64,000 bases of DNA. Source: Rhyacophila brunnea (taxonomy: Eukaryota > Arthropoda > Insecta > Trichoptera > Rhyacophilidae). The stretch covers positions 124,001-188,000 of the forward strand of contig JAGYXB010002030.1 of the NCBI GenBank assembly GCA_022495005.1, read 5' to 3'. This document shows positions 20,521-31,953 of the stretch, piece by piece (positions within the stretch are counted from its first letter, which is position 1; each line of letters begins with the position of its first letter). Under the pieces are notes generated by a model that had not been told where the DNA came from, ran no database searches, and worked only from the letters and a program-made list of their open reading frames with translations. Made by a program: the position numbers and the translations under genes.

Positions 20521-20835
20521 ATTCACTCCCTGCCAGCCGGCAATATAAGGCTCGGCGGTATCAGGCTGGCAGGAGGGTGAAAGAGTATAGCGGGAGGAGT
20601 GGGATGGAGGGTGGACGAGGCGTCGGGGAGGGGTAATGCGGCGAAAGGGGGCTCGGCGGATCAATACGACAGACGGACGGGCTGGAGTGTCGTGCGGCGG
20701 GGCAGGTTTACGAGTGCCGGCTTACTATGTGATTGTACTATGATCCGGGATGTGTTGAACGGTCCCCGCACTGTCTGTGCCTCTCTCGCCGCTCGCCCCG
20801 TCGGAATTTCGTGGTGATGGCTCACCTAATAAAGA
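20521..20835. other. GC-rich block of unknown origin
   Basis: About 300 bp of markedly higher GC and CpG content than the surroundings. It has a local inverted motif (CTGCCAGCCGGCAATA and GGCTGGCAGGAGGG) and ends in CACCTAATAAAGATCG, a polyadenylation-like signal. The plus open frame 20599-20817 has no recognisable domain. It could be a retrotransposon 3' UTR or a transferred segment; the origin is not determined. Confidence 0.4.
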
Positions 20836-21300
20836 TCGTAACCTAACCTATTAGGAATGTCTCATCCCAACTGAATGCACAATATGGGAAAGCATATACG
20901 ACTATTAATGCTCTCTCCCTTTTGACAATTGATTCCATAGACGAAGCAGATTCAATAATAGCTAGGGTAAATTCAATAATGTACACAAAAAACCTCTATC
21001 TTACTTATTGCATAGAAAAAGCATTTAACAAAAGATAAATAATTCTAAATTCAAATTTAAAAACTCTATATTACAAAAATATTAGTTGGTTAATAATTAT
21101 TACTATGATATGTACCTAATAATATAATACATTACCATAGCATAAATACGAAAACTTCTAAAATTACACGTCAAATTATTTTACCTACGTATGGTATAAA
21201 AGGGGAGGTATGAATCTCGAGTGTGGAAAATTTTGAGATAAATTTAAGCATGTATAGATGTGATTTTCGATAGAAACGTCTGTCTCATACATAATAATGT
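20836..21300. other. AT-rich spacer, nothing recognised
   Basis: No feature supported. Confidence 0.4.
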
Positions 21301-21309
21301 ATGTTCATA

Positions 21310-21775
21310 ATAAATTATGAACATACTTAATTTTGAAAAACACTTCAGAGAAAATATATTATAACCAGCACACTTTTATCAAAAATATTATTTCTATTGG
21401 TTATAATAACGTCTCTGTTCTGACAGAACACACTAACTGGAGAATACTAGTTTTGAGTAATTTGACTTTGAAGTTATTAAAATGTTTGAAATAATGGTCT
21501 ATCATGTGAGTTTATTAAGTAATCGTAAAAAGGGTGACTTTAAAATAAAGACTGTTTATTTATTAAGAAGGTTTCCAGACGGTAAAGTTTGAAATAATGA
21601 ACATTTTGATACTAACTCAATATGTCATTTTTTCGAATTAGTGTCTTCTGCCAGAACAGTGACGATAAGTACCTATATTTTTTCAGAAGTGTTTTCAAAA
21701 TAATTATGTATATTCAATAATTAGAATGTTACATTCTTAAATCTTGTAAAATATTCGTTGAATAAAAAAGCAGTT
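21310..21775. mobile_element. MITE with TTGAATAAA ends, no tRNA-like part
   Basis: AATTTTGAAAAACACTTCAG near 21313-21333 is inverted at 21684-21708 (TTCAGAAGTGTTTTCAAAAT). The right end continues as AATGTTACATTCTTAAATC, CTTGT and ATTCGTTGAATAAAA, the motif shared with the tRNA-bearing repeats. It appears to be a member of that family lacking the tRNA-like segment. Confidence 0.6.
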
Positions 21776-21779
21776 AATT

Positions 21780-22685
21780 GAAAAATATGCATTAAAGTTT
21801 GTCACGTAAACGAGATGTGTTTTTGTCCGTAGCGTTTATGGCATAACTAAAGTAATTAAGCGAACCCTAATCCAAAACTTTGGTCCATGGCGAATTGCTT
21901 CTTATTAATCTGTTAACAATTTGTTTGTTGATGTGTAAGAAAAATTCAAAAAAATATAAGCAGCCCAACGTGGTATGCAACGGTGCACGTTGGGCATAAC
22001 GAACAAAGACCTCAAAAGAGATAATTAGTTAAGAATTGATAGAGGTCGTCGAACTGACGACTAAAGACCTGGCCAACTAAACGAACACAGGGTGCCCTTT
22101 ATCCAGCAAGATATACAAACTCATTCGATGGATGCACGTAAATACATGGTGGCGAAGAACTAGGGACCGAGAAGAGTCAATTAGGGGCAAAGATGTGAGC
22201 GTGCAATTTGTAAAATTTTGTGCGAGGAAATAAATGTTTCCAATCCCCACAAACAACATTTTATTACACCACCAAATGGGATTGAGCAGTAAAATCGGGT
22301 AGAATAGTGTGTAATTTAGATGAAAATAATTGCTTCCTTGTTAGGTTAGGTACCTAACGTAACCTAACGAGTTCCTTTAACTTTAAATAAAGAATTTGCA
22401 CACACAGTAGAAAAATTAAAGGGGAGGTTGGTAAGGGTTGGTTGATACTTCATAAGTCAGTGGATCGAACCCGAATGAATTTATTGTATTCTCCTTCACA
22501 AGACTTTGAAAATGCAGAAAGGAATAGGTATAATAATAATTATGATGGTGAGGTACGCTTTGCGATTATTTCAACATTTAAAACTATTTGTAAATCATTT
22601 TTAATTTTTCAGATAAACCATATTATGTATTACACTTTTTGAATTTTAATTATGGAACACTACAAATTATATTTTTGTTTTATAT
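21780..22685. other. AT-rich spacer
   Basis: A small GC-richer part (21960-22060) with CACGTTGGGCATAACG resembles sequence near 14590. No gene supported. Confidence 0.4.
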
Positions 22686-22686
22686 A

Positions 22687-23410
22687 CAGTCGAACTTGGT
22701 TATAACGATCACGGAAATAGTGAGATCTCGGATGTAATGACGAAACATTCGTTGGCGTTTTAGTTTATGATTTTCTCCATACATTTATTCACTTTTATAA
22801 CGAGCTACTTCTCGGGTATTCCGAGCAAAACTAATAATGTGTCGATCGTTTAAAAAAAACATTTTCGACCCTAAGCAATAAAATCCGACTGGGCAGTCAA
22901 CTAGACCGATGCCACCGCGATCGGATTACGTGCATGACACTAGTTAAGTATCTAAGCACCTAATTGGTGTTTTCGCCGAAAATATTGAAAAAGTATCCAC
23001 GCATATGGTTGAAATTGTATGTACCTAAATGCGTTTAAAAATTAAAAAATCTAAAAAATCTTAAGCCACTGCACATGGATGTACTGAAATATGACTATAT
23101 TCTAAAACATTAGATCGATAGGTTTAAAAGAATACTATTTTATTTAATAAAAATATTTTATGCAGTCATCAAATGTTTAAAATAAATATAAATATAAAGG
23201 ATAATAAGGCTTCAAAATTATATAAATAGATTATATACAACGTTTAAGGAATGTCCAGGGTTATGCTCTGAAAATACCATAAAAGCTCCATTTTGACCTA
23301 CGCTGAGCATGTGGGCCGTTAAATAGAACGCGGCGCGAAAAAAGTTATATAACGATATAACTAGCAAATTCAATTGGTCCCATCTTCCTCGTAATAACCA
23401 AGTTCGACTG
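22687..23410. mobile_element. pogo-like MITE
   Basis: The ends CAGTCGAACTTGGTTATAAC and (inverted) GTAATAACCAAGTTCGACTG form TIRs of about 22 bp of the pogo/Tigger type, next to TA on the left (22685-22686) and TTA on the right. It is 724 bp with no transposase frame. Confidence 0.7.
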
Positions 23411-23785
23411 TTATTAAATCAATTTAATCTAGTAGCCGTAAATAACAATGTTATTTTTGTTGTTGCGAAAATTAACTCCAGCTTTCAACGAACCTGTGCA
23501 AAGAGGGAATTTATATCAAAGCGCGGCCGTTTAATTACCTAATAAACAGGTAAATGAATGAACATTTTGTGCTCCGAATTGGAAAAGCAGGGGAAGCTTC
23601 GATGGCTATAATTAATTCCGAATCACCACCCATTGGCTGCGATAAAGGTTAGTGCCTTTAAACAACGATTACCATAATACACAGTAAATAATCTTAAATC
23701 TTGATCCCACGAAGTCAAGTAATTTTCGATATCACATCATTTGAGTGCGTGCATATAAAACGAATCAACTGCATTTAATAATGGC
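23411..23785. other. Spacer, nothing recognised
   Basis: No supported feature. Confidence 0.4.
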
Positions 23786-23789
23786 TAAT

Positions 23790-24110
23790 AATAATATCTT
23801 CTTTTTCTTGAATGGCGCTACAGCTCAAGTCGAGCCCTGGCCTCCTCCACCGCCGTCCTCCAACCGGAACGGTCCTCCGCACGTCTTTTCCAGTCCCTGA
23901 TTTTTAGCAGCTGGTTGGCATCTTTTGTAATGTTATCACCCCATCGTGTGCGTGGATTTCCCACTGGCCTTTTCCCCCCTGGGTTTCCTTCGAGGATCTT
24001 CTTCGGTATCCGTGACTCAGGTATGCACTGGACATCGCCTGCCCAGTTTAGCCTCTGGTGGAGAGTTTTGAATCTTGATATAAGCGGTATAGTTCCGTGT
24101 TGTACCTAAT
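23790..24110 (-). pseudogene. Non-LTR retrotransposon C-terminal tail
   Basis: The minus strand reads SRFKTLHQRLNWAGDVQ, IPESRIPKKILEGNPGGKRP, NPRTRWGDNITKD and DWKRRAEDRSGWRTAVEEAR, ending at TAG (23818-23820). The GKRPxGxPRxRWxD and AxDRxxWR blocks mark the extreme C-terminus of many insect RTE/jockey-like retrotransposon proteins. Short ATT repeats follow the stop as a 3' tail. EN and RT domains are absent. Confidence 0.75.
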
Positions 24111-24590
24111 TCTTCACTCCCCACCATCATTCATGGGTCCGTATATCCGCATCAGAATCTTTCTCTAAAAGCAGTCCACCTATATCTAATGACAATGATT
24201 TTTACCACGACGTTATTTCTGTTTATTAGGTTACTAACCTAACCCAACCAGCGTTGCCAATTTAGCGTTTTTCTTACCAGCATTTTTCGATAAAAAATCT
24301 AAATACCGGAAAGCTTTGTCATTAAGATTGATGGTTTATTTATTTTTTTGGAAAATTGTTTTCAACAATGATTTTGAATCTTCTTCCAGATTGAGCATTC
24401 TGTAATTTCCTTATAAAAATCGCTAAAGCCTTTTTAGCCTGACGCAGATGCCATTTTTGTATACGTACAAAAAATTTAAAGTTCTCTCCCTTTTAATAAA
24501 GAGTTTTGTATGAAAATTAGTAGTCCATTTTGGTCATCACTTTCATTCGTTTAGCACTTCTATACACAAAGTTTTACTTCATTATCTTTG
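24110..24590. other. AT-rich spacer
   Basis: No supported feature. Confidence 0.4.
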
Positions 24591-24592
24591 AT

Positions 24593-24956
24593 GACGCACG
24601 ATGGTCTAAAAAGATCGTGGCTAGGCGATGCGCGGATTGCGGGTCGCGGGTGCAAATGACGCATGCCGAACGAAATATAATTTGTCATATAAATCCAACA
24701 TGCGTCCATTTAATGTTCTGTTTATTATTCTATTAGTAACAATAATAATATATTCATTCACATATTTTCTTTTTAAAGTAAATGGGTAACGTTTTTAGTC
24801 ATCTTTACACGATTTAAGAATTAATACCCCCGTCGCCATCACGAAACAAATTGACGTGTTCCCAGCTCGACGTTCTCTCTCTCCAAATGCCAGCGAGTCC
24901 AAAATTTCGTCGCGCCTATAGTTGAAAATTATTTGCCGTTTCACTGATGTATCGTC
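24593..24956 (+). mobile_element. TTAA MITE copy 4, left end damaged, inserted in a SINE
   Basis: It is collinear with copy 2 from GGTCTAAAAAGATCGTGG to ACTGATGTATCGTC. The R1 target region reads TTATTATTCTATTAGTAACA and is empty. The right TTAA (24957-24960) is the TTAA of the SINE A-box region (GGCTTAAGCG in copy 1), so the MITE landed in the SINE. The left end and the SINE's 5' part are lost. Confidence 0.7.
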
Positions 24957-25173
24957 TTAAGCGTTGGCCTTTGGCGTCGTGGGTCCCATGTTTGAATTCT
25001 GGGTCTGGGAAGTACCTACACATATCGTTTTCCAATTTGTGTATGAGCCAGAGTATGGACCCAATAGGTTGAGCAAGTGGCCGACATCCATTTCTCGTAA
25101 AAAAAAATCTATTAATACAAACCTTCACTCTGTGGAGGCCCATTTATGATCCTATTAGGAACGGACATGGTCG
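24957..25173 (+). mobile_element. tRNA-derived SINE, copy 2, 5'-truncated
   Basis: It begins at TTAAGCGTTGG inside the tRNA-like head. The B box is altered (GTTTGAATTCTGGG). The body GTGTATGAGCCAGAGTATGG and CACTCTGTGGAGGCCC matches copies 1 and 3. Confidence 0.75.
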
Positions 25174-26550
25174 GATAATCTTCGGTGTTTATTGTCGTTA
25201 GACTTATTATGTAATTATGGTACAACAAAAACGGGTAAGGAATGTTGTGTTTACGTGTAAAATTAAAAGCATCGTTACGTTGTTGGCGAGTTCTGAATAA
25301 TGTATAAAGATATCAGGTCAGCAGGATTTATAATTAACAATTCGCTACTACGAATTGCGTACGAGAAAAATACACTATATTTATATAATTACAAACATCT
25401 TGAAACGCGTTCCCGCCGGGCGAATTGTATTGATTATTATTTGGTCAGATGAAATTGCCAATTTATTTATTCTGGTCACAGGAAGTGTACACCAACTAGA
25501 AGCGGAAAATACCTGGAAAGTAAATAAAGATTTCCGATAATTCGAAGTTTGAATCAATAAGCGCGAATTTTTTGTTCGGCGATTTTACTTTTTCGCTTTA
25601 TTTTAAATAGATTTTTGGTGAATCTATATTTACTCAATGTATTCCCTGAAATCCAACGGAAAGTTTGTGATATTTTATATAATTATTGTTAGTTTATTGT
25701 TGACTGTAAACTTTTAATAGAAAAACATTAACGTAAAACAACATATTATAGTCAATACACCTATTCCACATAATTTTATAACATTCGGTTTCATTTGCTT
25801 CAATAATCCATAACTAATAGTTTGACTATATAAATATTCCTTCGATATTAATAGAATAATTAATATACATATGGCTGTCATCGGATTCCTGTAACGCAGA
25901 TCTCAATTATAATATTATTTATTAAATATTCATTTTTCACATACAATCAGTCAGTATCTATATACCTGTAACACGATTTCGTAATGTTATGAGATAGCAG
26001 ATCTGCAATTTCATAACATTACGAATTAATATTATTTCATAATAATTTCAACATATTATTTCATAGTGCGCCGGTCAATAAATGGCGGGTCAGAATCGAT
26101 TGGACATCTAACTCGATTACAAGTCTCCGTTAAAGACACATCGCACCGGATTACAGATATATTTATTATATTGCATCGATTGTACCCTTGTACCTAGGTG
26201 GAAACAGTAAATAAATTCTCGCTTCCTCCATCATCACGAACAACTACTACCGTATTTCATCTACAACCTATCCTCCGCAGAACCAGAATACTACATACCA
26301 AAGCAATGAGTGATAAATGACGTATTTTTACTATTTAAAATTCTTTCCTCAGAAAGAGAGCCTTTATTTTCATATTTTTGTGGGTTACATAATATTAGCG
26401 TTATTTGTATAATAAATTGCATTTCAATTAAAATAAACCCCAGGAACACGTGAGGCAGTCACATCAATTAGAATTTTGATGTTGAATATTTGCTTCCCAA
26501 CAAAAAGTAAATTGAATTAGATGAGGAACGACATATTCATCATTATTATA
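25174..26550. other. AT-rich region without recognised genes
   Basis: A small inverted repeat (TTCGTAATGTTATGA at about 25979 and its complement near 26026) is the only structure seen. Confidence 0.4.
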
Positions 26551-26551
26551 A

Positions 26552-26864
26552 TGGATGTTTTTTATCATCATCATAATCAGCCTGAATCTATCCACTTCTG
26601 GATGAAGGTCTCTTCAAGTTACTTCCACTTCTCTCGGTCATGTGCGTTGCGTTTCCACGTACTTCCACAGAACTTTATCATTTCATCGATCCAGCGGCCT
26701 CTAGGTCTACCTTGCGGACGTTTTGTACCTCTTGGATACCACTGGATGACTGAATTCGTCCAACGATTGTCTCTTTTTCTAGCTATGTGTTCTAGGATGT
26801 TTCTTATATATATAATAAATAATAACGAGGATTGGACGTCACGCCAACCATTAGATGAGGGCAA
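26552..26864 (-). pseudogene. RTE-like retrotransposon C-terminal tail with ATG-repeat end
   Basis: The minus strand reads NILEHIARKRDNRWTNSVIQ, WYPRGTKRPQGRPRGRWIDE and NAHDREKWK, then TAA, then LEETFIQKWIDSG and TGA (26577-26579). Apart from one stop the tail is collinear with the copy at 34680-34972. ATGATGATG repeats follow. Only the last 90 or so residues are present. Confidence 0.75.
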
Positions 26865-26865
26865 T

Positions 26866-27555
26866 AATAAACACCTATAACGCCGTTGACATACCTAGCC
26901 ACCTAGTGCTAATAAGTAGGCACCCCTACGTACATGTATCATTGTTTTATGTATATGGAATTTGAACCCATAACCATCCGCATGCTATGTCAACGTTATT
27001 AGTATACTATTCAGATACTGTAAAAATAAAATAAGCAAAAAAAAACGGAGAAGAACTAAACTCATTTACGTTTCTGTGTATTAGGGCGACATAAAAAGAA
27101 GACGGGGATCAAATAAATAAAGAATTATGTGGAATGGAACGGAACACTGAGGTTAAAAAGATATTACTAAAAGTTCGACGAGAAAAGGACGGTAGTATGA
27201 AACTTTATCGGTGTGAGGGCGGAGATGGAAAGGGTAAGGGGAGGGAGAGGTAGTCCTTTCAGCGGAGCGGAAATTGGCGTAGAAGGAGACACGTAATAAA
27301 TTATATAAGAGAGTCTATTGTGATACTAGTCTACCAGGCCGGCAGAAATTCAAAAAGGACCGAATCTCTCGGCCGGAAAACAAAGGTGAAAGAAAAAGTT
27401 TTTGTTCGTAAGTAACAGAAAATCGATAGGCAGATTTCTGAGATCCGGATAAAACTGTGTCAACATAATATCGACATATTATATTGAATTAAAATATTCG
27501 CTGGCATAATTGATATTTTTGAAAAGGGTCTTCAAATATGGCACACCACGAGAAA
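26866..27555. other. Spacer, nothing recognised
   Basis: A purine-rich run lies at 27215-27260; no gene seen. Confidence 0.4.
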
Positions 27556-27639
27556 GGTACAACCACGAACTGCATATTACACGCATCGTACATTGATGTA
27601 CCTTTGTGTCGTTTAACACCTTGGTTTCATGGCCCCCAC

Positions 27640-27870
27640 ATGCTGAAGCTATATAGGTACATATCTCAAAGTTTAAGGGCAGTGTGATGTTCTACTGCAA
27701 GCAGGCGACTTTTTTTACTATTAGAGCAAATTTGTGGTGTGTCTATCTCACTTAAGTGGTCGATCCGCCACGCCGGGCCCATCCTAAGCCCGGGTCCCCA
27801 GGCTAAAGCACTGTCAGCCACCTCCCACCTCTTGTGGGGGCCACGATGGAAGGCAACTATAACCAACCAG
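27640..27870 (+). repeat. Dispersed repeat D, fragment
   Basis: TAAGGGCAGTGTGATGTTCT, TCTATCTCACTTAAGTGGTC and CTCTTGTGGGGGCCACGATG match the D copies at 10015, 18690 and 12330. Confidence 0.55.
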
Positions 27871-27981
27871 GACGCTCCTCTCAAATAGATCGAAGGTGAA
27901 AATGAGGACTGAGAGACCTATTTCCTATCCTATCGACCGTCTATTTGTCGTGCGAATTATTTGTAATAACTATAATATATT

Positions 27982-28258
27982 TAATAAAATCTAGTAAATT
28001 TTTGGATTTTTACCGTGTGTCCTTCTTCCTTCGATGTTTCGGGCTCGTTGCAGAGGCCATTATCAAGAGATGTTATGTGTTATGTTGAAAATGTAGTGTA
28101 GGTATGTGAATGTAAACGTTGCTCTAAGAATGTCAAAAGGAATCCGATTAGCTAAGAGTAAACGTTGCTCAAAGTGATCTGTCAATCGTTACGACCAGGG
28201 ATACCGAAGGAAGAAGGACACACGGTGGAAACCCAAAAAATCTACTACGATAAAAAAA
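27982..28258 (-). repeat. Foldback repeat with Penelope-like hammerhead remnant
   Basis: Arms of about 40 bp: ACCGTGTGTCCTTCTTCCTT (28012 onward) and AAGGAAGAAGGACACACGGT (28208 onward). On the minus strand near 28038-28075 the order is TTGATAATGGC, a loop, GCCCGAAACATCG. This resembles a decayed CTGATGA / stem II / GAAAC core of the hammerhead ribozymes known from Penelope-like retroelements. The assignment is tentative. Confidence 0.4.
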
Positions 28259-28265
28259 CCAACCG

Positions 28266-29132
28266 TGAAAGCCTCAAACATTATATTAAGAAAATCTGTA
28301 TTTAAAAAAATTCTGAATCAATTTGACATGAACTTTAATATTCTCAAAAGCTACAACCATGAAAACTACAACAAATTGTCAATCGAAATAATAATAATAA
28401 TATATATAAGTATATACAGAATATATTGTATTATTGTATATTATATGGGTATGCGAACACAGAAAAAGAGACGAAGATATTTATGTTGAAAAGAGATATT
28501 TATGAGAAGAATCACTCAACTGATTCCAGGAATAAAAAAAGTCCTTACGCAAAAAACAAAGAATGAAAATCTCTTTTGAGAGAAGAGGCTAAATCAAACA
28601 AGAGACATTAGACTCTTGCGACGACGCAGAAAGGAGTTGAGTGTTTCGTGAAAATATTTCTCCCAAATTATTTGGTAAGAGAGTTTAGTTTAGCCTTTAG
28701 CCGTTTGGTAATATTACGGCGATGGGAGTTTTGTTGGGGTACGAAATAATGCTTTATTCCGCGAAGCCCGACGAGCGCGCCCCATTCATAATGGAATAAT
28801 AAATACTTGAAATCGGCGTTGAATGGAGAAAAAATTAAGTCCGAAAAGGACATTAATTCGAATAGAATTTATTATCCAAAGAGTCAAGACGGATTTTATT
28901 TATCTAGACTGGATAATAATTAATCACAATGAAAACACAGAAATATATCTTATAATGAGTATTTTTGATGTTTGTATATTTAAATTAAATTATAAAATTA
29001 CACAACATTGTACACAATTTACAAAAAAAGGTACTGTTCGGTTATGAGGAATACAGCGGAAAACACATTTTAAAAATATCCGATATACTGGATTATTTGT
29101 TAGTTTGGGTTAATTTAGGTTAGGTTTGGTTA
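28266..29132. other. AT-rich spacer
   Basis: The open frames 28265-28489 and 28823-29047 are low-complexity and Lys/Ile/Asn-rich with no motif. A less AT-rich patch at 28690-28830 has no recognised content. Confidence 0.4.
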
Positions 29133-29229
29133 GATTAACCCAGTGGTCGGCAAACCACGGCTCGCGAGCCACATGTGGCTCTTTGACCCCTTGGGTGTGG
29201 CTCTGCCACAAATGACCGCATACGGGCTA

Positions 29230-29920
29230 AAACAGTGAAAGATATTATAACAGTCAAAATGTATTCGAATATAACCAACCAGCAAGTCGAAGATCTTAAA
29301 TTGGTTTCAGCTTTATCAATAGCAGTTAACGAGTTTTGTGACATAAATGATACAGCACAAGTTTCCCGTTTTGTAAGTACGATTTATTTCATCTACAAGT
29401 CCTGAAAAAGAGCTTGTAGGATTATTGCCACTCAAATATCAAACACGTGGAGAGGATATTGCAAATGCTGTAATTGAGTGTATGGAAAAACATCATATTC
29501 CACTCGATAAAATTGTGTCAATTTCAACTGACGGGCGGCATAAGAAAAGGGGTTTTTGCTATTTTGGAAGAAAAACAATCACGAGATACTTGCTTACCAT
29601 TGTACCATTCGTCAAGAAGAGCTTTGTGCACAGACATTTGCAAAGTTATGGAATTGGTGATTAAGATTATCAACTCTATTATAGATAAAGCTTATGGATA
29701 AAGAATTATGGAGCTCTGAATTTGAACATCTCTGTGCTGATATGGACATGTTGGAGAAAAACAAATGTGAACATGTTTCAGAGAACAAGTTTAGTAGTCT
29801 GCTTTGAAAGACCTGGAGAAGGAAGACATGATGATTTTTAATACCTGGAATAGTATTCCTGACTCATATGATCAGTTGAAAAAACTAGCGTTCGCTGTTC
29901 TTTCCCTTTCCAATTCTACA
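29230..29920 (+). pseudogene. hAT transposase remnant (GTF2IRD2/ZBED-like), central and C-terminal start
   Basis: Frames give LPLKYQTRGEDIANAVIECM, EKHHIPLDKIVSISTDG (the SxDG block with a catalytic Asp of hAT transposases), then a shift, VIKIINSIIDKA, and further on TWNSIPDSYDQLKKLAFAVL with SNSTYSCEQ. These are blocks of the GTF2IRD2/ZBED-like lineage of hAT proteins. Several frameshifts and a large internal deletion break the frame. It continues after the nested insertion at 31563. Confidence 0.7.
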
Positions 29921-29932
29921 TATTCATGCGAA

Positions 29933-31562
29933 CAGTGGCGGCCGGTGATCATAAAATTAGGGAGTGCATGCAAAGACATGCATTTTCCTTTTTGTGGTAT
30001 TGAAAAAAATCAGCAATAGCCTTCAGAGTGGAGGTAGGCTTATGCTTAAATATATAATACATCTTGGGGGGGGGTTGAGAAACGAAACGACGCTCACATT
30101 CACCGACAGCATTTATTTATTGTCAAAGTTATAAAGTCCAAGCTTCTGGATATGATAGGTATGATGCAAAAGGCATACAAACTCTTTTCGATTTTTATTG
30201 TAATACATTTCATATGTGCCAACGTAGTTTCCACGTTTGACACTCCTAACTTCCATAAATTATAACTGATGCAAGTATTTTAGACAATATGTCATTGGTA
30301 CAAAGCCGTAAACTCCTCATTTGTGTAGCTCCGATAGGTAGTATGCGGGTTATGGTCGGTTGAAGTTCACATACTGACGCAATTCGGGCATATCTCATAC
30401 TCCCCTTTCGGTTATTTGCATCCCACATTCTCCGCATATACCTACGCGCTGTATCATTTTGATAAATACTATGGATCGGTGATTTTTCAACGGGATATAG
30501 TTACTATCTGTTAAAAAATTGCTAATACTTTGTACACCTCAACTCCAGAATTGCACTCCAAATGGGACTGATTTGAAAGACGTATTCAAAATGAAAAATA
30601 CTTCGGTAACACGAATATTGTATTTGATAGAATAATTTATATTTCTTTTCTTCAATAATTGACATTGGAAAATTGCTTTGTTCATCTTCTTAAAAAATAT
30701 TTTATCCTCTTTTACGTTCAAAATAACGCTCATACTCCACATACACTATTGAAATACCTAATATTGTAGAAATTGTTACAATGTAACGCTTTTGTTAAAT
30801 AACTACTTCTGTTAGAGTAGTATAAGTAGATACGTAAAAAATTGTAGTATGCATATTATATTATGTAAAGGTTATTAATAGTTTATCAATTACTTACTTA
30901 CAAGTTTACTTTGCTCTAGGCATAATAAAATTATTTAATTTTTAAAGGTAAAATAATTATAAAATTGGTATTTGTATGTTGAGATTGCTACACCTAACTT
31001 AATGAACACAATATCACTCTAATCGATATTTTGATCGATTCAATATTATATGGCAAACAACGTAGCATTTACCTCATAACGTACGAAATAATAATATAAT
31101 AATTTGAAATATTACGCGGGAATCTTGTACCGACTTCAAAAGCGTTTGTGAGTTGTTATTATTCGCGCCAGTCAAACACAGCATTGTCGTGAAATGTCGT
31201 CTGCGCTCGTAAGCTCAGATTGGGAGGCACAGTGTCCCAAGTGAGGTAAATATTGCACGTTCGGAAATAAAAATAGATCACAACTGAGCCCACATTATCG
31301 GCAGCGTGAAAAAAAAATCATCGCCAGGCGGTTCGATTTCTCTCCTGCACAATTAATACTACGAAGGACGTACCTACGCATACATGCAGGCCGCCAGAAA
31401 TTACGCGCATTTTATGCGTGCAGACGGGCGACAAATTAAAGATATTTTACAATAATTAATTCATACAATATGTAGGTATTTGAATACGTACTTATTATTA
31501 CATAGTTACGTAATAATTTGGGAGATCAGTGCACCTTTGCTCCTATACAAGAGCCGTCCCTG
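29933..31562. mobile_element. Nested hAT-type element, 1.63 kb
   Basis: It starts CAGTGGCGGCCGGTG and ends AGAGCCGTCCCTG, imperfect TIRs sharing CAG-G-CGGC. The 8-bp TSD CATGCGAA is exact (29925-29932, 31563-31570). It splits the codons of the STYSCEQ block of the host hAT. The inside is AT-rich, with a G9 run at 30066, a CpG-bearing patch at 31140-31400 and no long frame. Confidence 0.85.
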
Positions 31563-31570
31563 CATGCGAA

Positions 31571-31723
31571 CAATCTTTTTCAAGCATGAACCTTATCAAG
31601 AGTAAATTGAGAAGTTGTTTTATTGATGAGAACCTGGAATCGTGCATAAAATTAAAGACAACAACATACAAACCTGAATTATCCAAACTTTTCAAGGAGA
31701 CGCAAGGCCATTGTTCACATTAA
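31571..31723 (+). pseudogene. hAT C-terminal dimerisation segment
   Basis: The frame reads CEQSFSSMNLIKSKLRSCF, DENLESCIKLKTTTYKPELS and a TAA end. The (A/T)xxCEQxFSxxNxIKSKLR block is the well-known hAT C-terminal dimerisation motif. It joins the sequence before 29933 once the nested element is excluded. Confidence 0.8.
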
Positions 31724-31953
31724 GTGTTTGTTAATCATTGTCATGATTTAATTTTATAGATCCCTTACCTACAATTTAATTTTTATCTATATATAAGATC
31801 ATTATGTATTAAGAATGATATCACGTTAACAGTGTACCTACATTATATAGTATAGTAAGTTTAAGAAATTTGGCTCTCAAAAAAAATCTCAATCGTTGTA
31901 CTGTTGATATTTGGCTCTATTGACTAATGAGTTTGCCGACCACTGGGTTAACC

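Larger units (their letters stand above)
29141..31945 (+). mobile_element. Decayed hAT element interrupted by another hAT-type insertion
   Basis: TIRs CAGTGGTCGGCAAAC (left) and GTTTGCCGACCACTG (right) are exact. The TSD is GATTAACC (29133-29140) against GGTTAACC (31946-31953). The element holds remnants of a transposase (next two entries). Removing the nested insertion 29933-31562 leaves about 1.2 kb, so it is also internally deleted. Confidence 0.85.

Noticed and set aside
25977..26026. miRNA-like hairpin
   Set aside because: The stem is only 15 bp with a long, unpaired centre.
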